Below, piece by piece: positions 36,231 to 43,779 of a stretch of DNA of 64,000 nt (positions are counted from its first letter, which is position 1; every line of letters starts with the position of its first letter). A program made the position numbers and the translations under genes. Origin of the DNA: Pseudoalteromonas sp. MMG007 (GTDB lineage: Bacteria; Pseudomonadota; Gammaproteobacteria; Enterobacterales; Alteromonadaceae); contig NZ_JAGJEI010000006.1 in NCBI RefSeq assembly GCF_018100985.1, positions 62,001 through 126,000 on the forward strand. The letters run 5' to 3'. The notes beneath the pieces were generated by a model that saw nothing but the letters and a program-made list of their open reading frames with translations, was not told the DNA's origin and ran no database searches.

Positions 36231-37366
36231 GCGTGATTAATAATATGCTCAAAAACATTGAGCAACGAGAGGCAAAGCAGTTAAATATTGAAAACGGCAT
36301 TATAGTTAAGCCTGTATATGACGTTCGTAACATTGCTTTTAAAGTAAGTGTTATAGTAATTATGTTGTTAGTTATTTATGCCGCTTATGTATTTTTACCC
36401 GCGAGCACTAAAACACTCCCTCCAACGATTGAACAAATAAAAAATATTAGTGCAAAAACAGATGTTTTAGTTGATAAGCCGCCTTTAGAAAAAGCCCCTT
36501 CCACAACGTATTCAGCTACTAATGATGAACAGTTAAGTCATCCCTCTACCCAAAATAAAGCTGTAGTTAATATCCAGCAAAAGCCTGGCGAACAATTAAT
36601 GGTAGAAAGTGAGGTTCAACAAACTCAACCTGTTATTGCTAAAGGCCTTGCTAACAAGACTGAGAATGACGCTTTAGCTAAAGCCTTTGATGTTAAAAAT
36701 ACGCAAGACGTTAGTAGCGATATTACAAAACCAGAAAAAAAATCTCTGCAAAATAATGTAATGGTGAAGAGCGAAGCCATAGTCAAATCAGAGCAAGTTA
36801 TACAGGCTGAGCTATTAACAGGGGCCAAGCAGGCAATACAGTTTGGTTTGTACGATGAAGCAATAAGCGATTTAAATTTAATTTTAATGAAGTCTCCTTT
36901 ACACGTAGAGGCAAGAAACTTATTAGCGGGCACTTACTTTAAACAACAAGATATAAATTCGGCCCAACTCGTTTTACAAGAAGGTATTTCCTTAAATGCG
37001 AATGTGCTTGAGTGGCGCGTAATGTTAAGCAAAATATTAATTATGCAAGGTGAGTACGACGTTGTATTACAGCTTTTAAGTGAAGAGTTTGAGAGTCAAG
37101 CTAATCTCGATTTTTGGGTGCTTCAAGGTACTGCTGCCCAAAGTGCTAGTCATCATCAAAAAGCATTAAATAGTTTTAAACACCTTACACAGTTGCAGCC
37201 AAGTCAGGCTAAATGGTGGCTTGCACTTGCTACGTCTAAAGACGCATTAGGAGAATATCTTGATGCAAAGCAACTTTATAAAGTGGCATTAGACTTAGGT
37301 GGATTAAATACAGCCATGACCCAGCATGCATTACAGCGTTTAGTTGCGCTCAAGGAGGTCGTATGA
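36227..37366 (+). CDS. mshN: MSHA biogenesis protein MshN (TPR)
   Basis: A 379-residue protein with the typical start MSVINNMLKNIEQREAKQ, a membrane helix at about 40-60, a low-complexity linker and C-terminal TPR repeats (about 210-375, for example LLAGTYFKQQDINSAQLVL). It is likely a periplasmic scaffold. ATG 36227 has GGAGG eight bases upstream and overlaps the mshM stop as ATGA, so I preferred it over 36206. Confidence 0.87.
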   Translation: MSVINNMLKNIEQREAKQLNIENGIIVKPVYDVRNIAFKVSVIVIMLLVIYAAYVFLPASTKTLPPTIEQIKNISAKTDVLVDKPPLEKAPSTTYSATNDEQLSHPSTQNKAVVNIQQKPGEQLMVESEVQQTQPVIAKGLANKTENDALAKAFDVKNTQDVSSDITKPEKKSLQNNVMVKSEAIVKSEQVIQAELLTGAKQAIQFGLYDEAISDLNLILMKSPLHVEARNLLAGTYFKQQDINSAQLVLQEGISLNANVLEWRVMLSKILIMQGEYDVVLQLLSEEFESQANLDFWVLQGTAAQSASHHQKALNSFKHLTQLQPSQAKWWLALATSKDALGEYLDAKQLYKVALDLGGLNTAMTQHALQRLVALKEVV

Positions 37367-39090
37367 GACCGAGTTTAAAAATGCGTTTAGGGGATCTACT
37401 CGTTCATGAGCAAATGATCACCGAAGCACAATTAAGTGAAGCGCTCAATGTGCAAGCATCATCGGGCCGTAAATTGGGTGCAACTCTTATTTCTCTTGAG
37501 TTTATTAGTGAGCCGCAGTTACTTAGATTTTTAGCTCAGCAATTGAATGTTCCTTTTTTAGATATATCTCAACGTAAGCTATCGCCGGATATCTCTAAGC
37601 TTTTATCTGAAGTGTATGCCCGGCGCTATCGAGCTTTAGTTATCGAAGATCATGGCGATTCTGTTTTAATGGGAATGAGCGATCCTGCTGATTTAAGAGG
37701 GCTTGATCAGCTTGCACCTATGCTTGCCCCTAAACGAATTGATTTAGCCGTAGTGCAAGAAAGCCAAATATTGGCAGCCTTTGATAATGTATATCGTCGC
37801 ACTGACGAGATAACTAACTTTGCAGCGCAGCTTCATGAAGAATATGAAGATGTAGAAGAGTTTGATCTAAACTCTTTAGGAGATGAAACATCCGACGCAA
37901 CGGTTGTTAAGCTACTGCAATCTATTTTTGAAGATGCGGTTCAAGTTCGTGCCTCCGATATACATATAGAGCCGGATGAAGGATTACTGAGAATACGCCA
38001 ACGTGTAGATGGTGTGCTGCAAGAGCATACTCTTAATCAAGTGAAAATAGCCTCTGCACTGGTTCTGCGTTTAAAGCTAATGTCGGGCTTAGATATTTCT
38101 GAGAAACGCCTACCACAGGATGGGCGCTTTAATATTAAAGTGCGTAGTCACAGCATTGATGTTCGTTTATCAACGATGCCTGTGCAACATGGCGAATCAG
38201 TTGTAATGCGATTACTTGACCAATCGGCTGGATTGTTATCGTTAGATGAAACAGGCATGCCTGTACATGTATTAAAGCGTGTACGCAGTATTATTAAACG
38301 CCCTCACGGAATGGTGCTTGTTACCGGGCCTACCGGCTCTGGTAAAACCACCACATTATACGGCGCTTTGAGTGAGCTAAATCAGCAAGAAAGTAAAATT
38401 ATTACTGTTGAAGACCCCGTTGAATATCGTATTGGGCGAATAAACCAAGTACAAATTAATAGTAAGATAGGTTTGAGTTTTGCGAGTATTTTACGTACGG
38501 CGTTAAGGCAAGATCCCGACATAATAATGGTCGGCGAAATGCGAGACCAAGAAACGGTTGATATCGGCTTAAGAGCAGCCCTTACAGGACACTTAGTTTT
38601 ATCTACATTGCATACAAACGATGCAATAACCAGCGCGATGCGCTTGATTGATATGGGCGCGCCCGCTTATTTAGTTGCAAGCTCGCTACGCGCTATTATT
38701 GCCCAGCGTTTAGTTAGGCGTATATGTAACGATTGCAAGGTACCTTATTTACCCGATCATCAAGAGTTGAGCTGGTTAAAGTATTTAGGCGAAGACACCG
38801 CTGATGCTCACTTTTCTAAAGGCCGAGGATGTACTGCATGTAATCATAGTGGTTATAAAGGACGCGTAGGTATTTTTGAGCTGTTAGAAATGGATGACGC
38901 AATGATGGACGCGCTACGTGCAAATGACACTCAAGAGTTTTCAAAAGCAGCTAAAAAGAGCGCAAACTTTTCACCACTTTCAACTATGGCATTAAATTAC
39001 GCCAAACAAGGTATTACTTCGTTAGATGAGGTATTTAAAGTCGCAGAGTATATCCCGGAAATTGTAGGGGATGATGATGCAGCTATATAG
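37363..39090 (+). CDS. mshE: MSHA extension ATPase MshE
   Basis: The GspE/PilB-type motor that drives pilus extension. The N-terminal MshEN region has the c-di-GMP-binding motif twice: RLGDLLVHEQMITEAQLSEA from residue 8 and KLGATLISLEFISEPQLLRF from 37. The ATPase domain has Walker A TGPTGSGKTT at 321-330, an Asp box near TVEDPVEYRIG, Walker B RQDPDIIMVGEMRD and a His box HLVLSTLHTND. Zinc cysteines are in CNDCKVPY and GCTACNHSGYKGR. GGAGG precedes the start, and the gene overlaps mshN by 4 bp. Confidence 0.96.
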   Translation: MRPSLKMRLGDLLVHEQMITEAQLSEALNVQASSGRKLGATLISLEFISEPQLLRFLAQQLNVPFLDISQRKLSPDISKLLSEVYARRYRALVIEDHGDSVLMGMSDPADLRGLDQLAPMLAPKRIDLAVVQESQILAAFDNVYRRTDEITNFAAQLHEEYEDVEEFDLNSLGDETSDATVVKLLQSIFEDAVQVRASDIHIEPDEGLLRIRQRVDGVLQEHTLNQVKIASALVLRLKLMSGLDISEKRLPQDGRFNIKVRSHSIDVRLSTMPVQHGESVVMRLLDQSAGLLSLDETGMPVHVLKRVRSIIKRPHGMVLVTGPTGSGKTTTLYGALSELNQQESKIITVEDPVEYRIGRINQVQINSKIGLSFASILRTALRQDPDIIMVGEMRDQETVDIGLRAALTGHLVLSTLHTNDAITSAMRLIDMGAPAYLVASSLRAIIAQRLVRRICNDCKVPYLPDHQELSWLKYLGEDTADAHFSKGRGCTACNHSGYKGRVGIFELLEMDDAMMDALRANDTQEFSKAAKKSANFSPLSTMALNYAKQGITSLDEVFKVAEYIPEIVGDDDAAI

Positions 39091-40297
39091 CTATAAAGCA
39101 AAAGATAGCAAGGGTGTATTAGTTAAAGGGCAGGTGGAGGCCAATAACCAAGCTGGCGTGGCTGATAGCTTAATAAAACGTCAGTTTATTCCCATTTCAA
39201 TCACTCAGATTGAAACCAAAAACAATATTAAAATGTTCGATAATTTATTTATCGAAAAAATAACACTTGATGACATGATCATGTTCTCTAGGCAAATGTA
39301 TTCTTTGCTCAAAGCGGGTATACCCATAATTCGTGCAATGATGGGCCTTGCTGACACCACGCAAAATAAACAGTTTAAAAATGTACTAGTAGAAGTGACT
39401 AAGCAGCTGGAGCAAGGACGAGACTTATCAAGTGCCATGGCTATTCATAATGAAGTATTTAGCCGGTTAACGGTGTCGATGGTGATGGTAGGTGAAGGTT
39501 CAGGACGATTAGAGGATGCTTTTTATCAATTAGCTATTTATTTTGAAAAAGAACAAGAAACGCGTAAGCGAATAAAAGCAGCTATGCGTTATCCCACTTT
39601 CGTTATTTTAGCGTTGGTTGCGGCCATGGTTATTTTAAATATTTTTGTAATACCTACCTTTGCCAGTATGTTCGCAAAATTTGATGCTGAACTACCCTTA
39701 ATGACACAAATTTTAATTGGTACGAGCAATTTTTTTGTTAATTACTGGTGGTTGTTACTAGTACTGGGGATTGGCGCTGTATTAGCTACTCGTCGTTACT
39801 TAACGACTACCGCAGGTCGTTTTAAATGGGATCAACACAAGTTAAAAATACCCTTCATTGGCCATATTTTAAAGCGCACATTACTTGCACGTTATAGCCA
39901 AAGCTTAGCTATGGTACTTCGCTCTGGCGTTCCGATGACTACGGGTTTATCCCTCACTGCACATGCGGTTGATAACAGCTATATGGAAAAAGCAATTATA
40001 ACAATGCGCCAAGATATAGAAAAAGGCGATAGTTTGCTTAGGGCATCAAAAAGCTCAACTTTATTTTCTCAGTTAGTACTGCAAATGGTAGCCGTAGGCG
40101 AAGAAACCGGCCGGGTAGATGAGTTACTGCAAGAGGCCGCAGATTATTATGAGCGCGAAGTTGATTATGACTTACGTAGTTTAACCGCAAAAATAGAACC
40201 TATATTAACTGTGTTTGTTGCCATTATGGTGCTCATATTGGCATTAGGTATTTTTATGCCTATGTGGAACATGATGTCGGCAATTAAAGGTAATTAA
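39077..40297 (+). CDS. mshG: MSHA platform protein MshG (GspF/PilC family)
   Basis: The polytopic inner-membrane platform on which pilins are assembled by the motor. Two repeated GspF domains are visible: FSRQMYSLLKAGIPIIRAM with MVGEGSGRLEDAF, and RYSQSLAMVLRSGVPMTTGL with AVGEETGRVDELL. Hydrophobic segments lie at about 170-190, 218-238 and 375-398. Of three consecutive ATGs (39071, 39074, 39077) I chose the last, which has AGGGG six bases upstream. Confidence 0.95.
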   Translation: MQLYSYKAKDSKGVLVKGQVEANNQAGVADSLIKRQFIPISITQIETKNNIKMFDNLFIEKITLDDMIMFSRQMYSLLKAGIPIIRAMMGLADTTQNKQFKNVLVEVTKQLEQGRDLSSAMAIHNEVFSRLTVSMVMVGEGSGRLEDAFYQLAIYFEKEQETRKRIKAAMRYPTFVILALVAAMVILNIFVIPTFASMFAKFDAELPLMTQILIGTSNFFVNYWWLLLVLGIGAVLATRRYLTTTAGRFKWDQHKLKIPFIGHILKRTLLARYSQSLAMVLRSGVPMTTGLSLTAHAVDNSYMEKAIITMRQDIEKGDSLLRASKSSTLFSQLVLQMVAVGEETGRVDELLQEAADYYEREVDYDLRSLTAKIEPILTVFVAIMVLILALGIFMPMWNMMSAIKGN

Positions 40298-40301
40298 AAC
40301 A

Positions 40302-40892
40302 GTGATTGCCTCGAGAGTTTACTCAAAAGGTTTTACGTTGTTTGAATTGGTGATCGTGGTTATTTTACTCGCGATTATTATGAGTTTCGCTATACCCCAG
40401 TATTTAGGTATAAAAAATCAGGCGTATAACGCTAGTGTAGATACAGTTGCTGGTGGTTTTTCTTCTGCTGTTGGTATAGTTAAAGGGCAATGGGAATTAG
40501 AAGGGCGGCCTAGCGGCAAGCTTAATACTACTTTTGTAAATTATGGGGGAGTAATAGTTGGTGTAGATGGAATTAAAGGCACGCCAACCAGTGATGAAAC
40601 AACAAAAACAGATACTCGCGCACTGGCAAGTAATGCAAAAAGGTGTCGCCAGGTATTAAGTGCAATTTTACAAGATGCACCAAGTAGTACACTAAGTAAT
40701 GAAGTATCAAAAGTGAAAAGTGTAAGTTTTTTAGTTAGGTACAATGCAAAAAATACACAATGCATCTACTATTTAACTATCACCCTTGATCTTAAAAATA
40801 TACCAACCAATGGTGCCGTTGTACCTGGTTTGGCTGGTTTTTCATACTTTCCTCAAACAGGAAAAGTACAAGTATTTAAATTGAGTAATTAA
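40302..40892 (+). CDS. mshB: Type IV prepilin-like protein MshB
   Basis: A 196-residue minor pilin. The prepilin motif is KG/FTLFELVIVVILLAIIMS with Gly10 and Glu at mature position 5, followed by the usual hydrophobic helix. The C-terminal domain is longer than a plain pilin stub and has two cysteines. It starts with GTG at 40302, with AAAGG about 11 nt upstream. Its place between mshG and mshA fits MshB. No separate mshF gene lies between them. Confidence 0.82.
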   Translation: MIASRVYSKGFTLFELVIVVILLAIIMSFAIPQYLGIKNQAYNASVDTVAGGFSSAVGIVKGQWELEGRPSGKLNTTFVNYGGVIVGVDGIKGTPTSDETTKTDTRALASNAKRCRQVLSAILQDAPSSTLSNEVSKVKSVSFLVRYNAKNTQCIYYLTITLDLKNIPTNGAVVPGLAGFSYFPQTGKVQVFKLSN

Positions 40893-40905
40893 AAGAGGCT
40901 TACTT

Positions 40906-41433
40906 ATGAAAACGCAATCGTTAAACAACTTACCATTGAATAAGCAAGCAGGTTTTACGCTTGTAGAATTGATTATTGTAATCGTTATTTTAGGCATTTT
41001 GGCTGTTACTGCCGCTCCACGTTTCTTAAATTTGCAAGGTGATGCTAATGCTTCAACACTTGAGGGCTTACAAGGCTCTATTCGCAGTGGTATGAATATC
41101 GTAAACGGTAAGTCTATTATTGCTAGTGATCACAAAGAAGAAACGGCTACAGTTACAGTTGATGCTGAGACTGTTAATACAGTGTATGGTTATCCAAAGG
41201 CAACTCAAGATGATTTTGAAGCTTTCCTAGATGTAAAATTTGCAGCAGATAATACTGCTGATTTTAATTTAGTTGTAGATGGTACAAAAGTGATTATTTT
41301 CCCAAATAGTTATAAGCAAGGCGATGATTGTAGAATTGAGTATACAGAAGCAACAGCAACGACAACAACAACAGCGCCAATCAAAACAGTTGTAACAGCG
41401 CCTGGAATCACTTTAGTTACAGATGGTTGTTAA
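40906..41433 (+). CDS. mshA: MSHA major pilin MshA
   Basis: The main structural subunit, a type IV pilin of 175 residues. The leader MKTQSLNNLPLNKQAG is cleaved before Phe17, giving FTLVELIIVIVILGILAV. Cys142 and Cys175 can form the C-terminal disulfide loop. That loop holds a threonine-rich segment, TEATATTTTTAP (147-158). AGAGG lies upstream. The pilin mediates attachment to surfaces. Confidence 0.92.
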   Translation: MKTQSLNNLPLNKQAGFTLVELIIVIVILGILAVTAAPRFLNLQGDANASTLEGLQGSIRSGMNIVNGKSIIASDHKEETATVTVDAETVNTVYGYPKATQDDFEAFLDVKFAADNTADFNLVVDGTKVIIFPNSYKQGDDCRIEYTEATATTTTTAPIKTVVTAPGITLVTDGC

Positions 41434-41441
41434 TTACATAA

Positions 41442-41933
41442 ATGAAAAGCAGTTGTAAGCAACGGTTGCGTGGCTTCACACTCATTGAGTTAATTATTAC
41501 TCTGGTGATATTGGGAATACTGTCGGTAACGGCAGTTCCCAAATTTCTGGGAAGCTCAACAGAAGATGCCTACTCATATCGAGATAGTGCTTTAAATGCG
41601 CTTAGAATAGTGCAATTACGTGCAATGCAAAATACAGCAACAACCAGTTGCCATAAACTTTATATAACTCCCACGCTTATCGCGCCACCCGCGCCAGATA
41701 CATGTTTAGGTAACGCAGACGCCAACAACAGCGAACATTTAGTTGTTCAAATCAACACGCAACGTAGCGATATTACTTTTAACGCGATAGATAGTAATGC
41801 AAACACCTTTACTGAAATTAGCTTTGATCCGCTAGGGCGTGCTAATCAAACCTGTACAACACAATGTAAAATTGATGTTGGCTTGGCTGCTATATGTATA
41901 AGTGGTGAAGGGCTTATTTATGCATGCCCATAA
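41442..41933 (+). CDS. mshC: Minor prepilin MshC
   Basis: A 163-residue pilin-like protein with the motif RG/FTLIELIITLVILGILS (Gly11, Glu at mature position 5). The rest has LRIVQLRAMQNT, typical of GspH/MshC-like minor pilins, and several cysteines. It follows mshA by 8 nt and overlaps mshD by 14 bp. Confidence 0.87.
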   Translation: MKSSCKQRLRGFTLIELIITLVILGILSVTAVPKFLGSSTEDAYSYRDSALNALRIVQLRAMQNTATTSCHKLYITPTLIAPPAPDTCLGNADANNSEHLVVQINTQRSDITFNAIDSNANTFTEISFDPLGRANQTCTTQCKIDVGLAAICISGEGLIYACP

Positions 41934-42459
41934 AATTAAGGGCTTTACATTAATAGAGCTGATCATAGGCATAGTCATGCTTGCTATAACGCTTAGCATT
42001 ATTACTGCGTTAATTGCCCCTCAGGCACAAAAAAGTGCAGAGCCTATTATTGCTTTAAGAGCATCAGAATTAGGCCAATCTCTGATGAACGAGATCCAAA
42101 GTAAATCATTTGATGAACACAGCGACAGAAGTCCTCCTTTTAAGCGATGTGGCGAAATATCTCTAGGTGCTGAGGCGTGTACCGCACCTGCTGATTTAGG
42201 GGCTGACAACTCAGAGACCCGAACTAACTACAACGATGTTGATGATTATATTTCGCTCTCTAATCAGCCTATTACAAATAGTTTAGGAGAGGCGTTAGCA
42301 CAATACAGCGACTTTAATATCGTTATTGATGTTGAATACGATAGTGACTTTAACGAATCAACGAATAACGATGGCACAACCTTTAAGCGAATTACTATTG
42401 AAGTTACTTCATCTCTCGGTGAGGTTTATGGATTTAGTGCATATAAAGGAAACTACTAA
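41920..42459 (+). CDS. mshD: Minor prepilin MshD
   Basis: A 179-residue minor pilin with the short leader MHAHKIKG, cleaved before FTLIELIIGIVMLAITLS. A single cysteine pair (CGEISLGAEAC) may form a small disulfide loop. I chose ATG 41920, which has GAAGGG seven bases upstream, over GTG 41902. The stop overlaps the mshO start by one base (TAATG). Confidence 0.87.
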   Translation: MHAHKIKGFTLIELIIGIVMLAITLSIITALIAPQAQKSAEPIIALRASELGQSLMNEIQSKSFDEHSDRSPPFKRCGEISLGAEACTAPADLGADNSETRTNYNDVDDYISLSNQPITNSLGEALAQYSDFNIVIDVEYDSDFNESTNNDGTTFKRITIEVTSSLGEVYGFSAYKGNY

Positions 42460-43298
42460 TGCAAGCAGCTAAGTATCAATATGCATTTACGCTTATAGAA
42501 CTATTAATTGTTATGGTGATCATTGGTATTTTAGCGGTAAGCGCATTTTCATTCATTGGTGCAGGTGTCAGCATCTATTCACAAGGTATAGAGCGCCAAG
42601 AAGCCGTTGCGCAGGCTCGTTTTGTAATAACGCGTATAAGCAAAGAGTTACGCCATGCTACACCAAACTCACTTAGGCTTTCTTGCGATAACAATGCCCG
42701 TGGCGCGTGTAGCGTTCAGCAATGTTTAGAGTTTACGCCGTTTTTGTCGGCCACTCACTATACAAATTATCTACCTACCTTAGGACCTTTTAATGTTAGC
42801 GCTGTTGATTTTGCACTTAATAATTTAACGCAGCCGCAAGCTGGAGATTGGGCAACGATATACCCATTAAGCAGTGCTGATATATACGATGAGAATAATA
42901 ATAAGCGCTTAAAAGTATCTGCATTTAATAGTTCAGCGAGTGCAATTGATGAGTGGCAATTTAGTAAAGCATTTGCCGAGGAGTCGCCAAGTAAGCGCCT
43001 TTATTTACTCTCTCAACCTGTAAGTTTTTGCGTTGAAGGGCAGTATTTATATAGATATACCAATTACGGTTTTACTGTTAAACAATTGGATGCCGTGAGC
43101 TTACAAATAATCAGTGGTGTTAAACGGGATTTATTAGGTATTTATATTGCTAACAATTTAGCGAGTGATTTATTTTTTACTCTGGATTCGCCCTCCTTAC
43201 AAAGAAACGCTGTGCTTAATGTAAATGCGCAAATGCAATTTAACGATACTGAGGTTATGAGCTTTAACCATGAGGTGCATATTCCTAATGTACCTTAA
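42459..43298 (+). CDS. mshO: Minor prepilin MshO
   Basis: A 279-residue PilW/GspJ-like minor pilin. The leader is MQAAKYQYA, so the residue before the processing site is Ala9, where Gly is usual; FTLIELLIVMVIIGILAVS follows with the normal Glu. It has paired cysteines (CDNNARGACSVQQC). It overlaps mshD by 1 bp and mshP by 11 bp. Confidence 0.87.
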   Translation: MQAAKYQYAFTLIELLIVMVIIGILAVSAFSFIGAGVSIYSQGIERQEAVAQARFVITRISKELRHATPNSLRLSCDNNARGACSVQQCLEFTPFLSATHYTNYLPTLGPFNVSAVDFALNNLTQPQAGDWATIYPLSSADIYDENNNKRLKVSAFNSSASAIDEWQFSKAFAEESPSKRLYLLSQPVSFCVEGQYLYRYTNYGFTVKQLDAVSLQIISGVKRDLLGIYIANNLASDLFFTLDSPSLQRNAVLNVNAQMQFNDTEVMSFNHEVHIPNVP

Positions 43299-43779
43299 AA
43301 AAAATCTTCACGGAAAAGCCTTACCCAGTAAACAAAAAGGAAACTTAATAATCGTTTCTTTGGTCATTATTATTGCTTTATTAGCACTGGGATTAGCATT
43401 AGCTAAAGTGCTTTCTGGTGCATCGCAACAAAACACGATTGAGTATTACGGCGCTCGTGCCTATATGGCGGCGCAAAGCGGCCTTGAAAGTGGTTTAACG
43501 CAACTATTTCCTGTAAATAGCTCAGTTCAAAGCTGTGCATCAGTCACTACTGATTTAACCTACCAAACTACATACTTAGCTAACTGTAAAGTAGTGATAA
43601 GTTGCGATGAATATATAGGTTTACCCGATAGCAGCACAACTAATGGGCTTGTGAATATATATTATCTTCAAAGCAGTGCAACGTGTGCTGCACTTGATTG
43701 CCCTGCAGGGAGTAGTTGCACAAAAGACTATTGGCAAACACAAAGAACACTAAGCGTAGAGGCTAAAACGTTACCATGA
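43288..43779 (+). CDS. mshP: MSHA biogenesis protein MshP
   Basis: A 163-residue PilX/GspK-like minor pilin. The putative processing site is KQKG/NLIIVSLVIIIALLALG. It lacks the Glu at mature position 5, as tip minor pilins of the GspK type do. The sequence YYGARAYMAAQSGLESG after the helix is typical of MshP and PilX. Several cysteines follow. ATG 43288 was preferred over 43270, but its ribosome site (GAGG, 12 nt upstream) is loosely placed. Confidence 0.82.
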   Translation: MYLKKNLHGKALPSKQKGNLIIVSLVIIIALLALGLALAKVLSGASQQNTIEYYGARAYMAAQSGLESGLTQLFPVNSSVQSCASVTTDLTYQTTYLANCKVVISCDEYIGLPDSSTTNGLVNIYYLQSSATCAALDCPAGSSCTKDYWQTQRTLSVEAKTLP

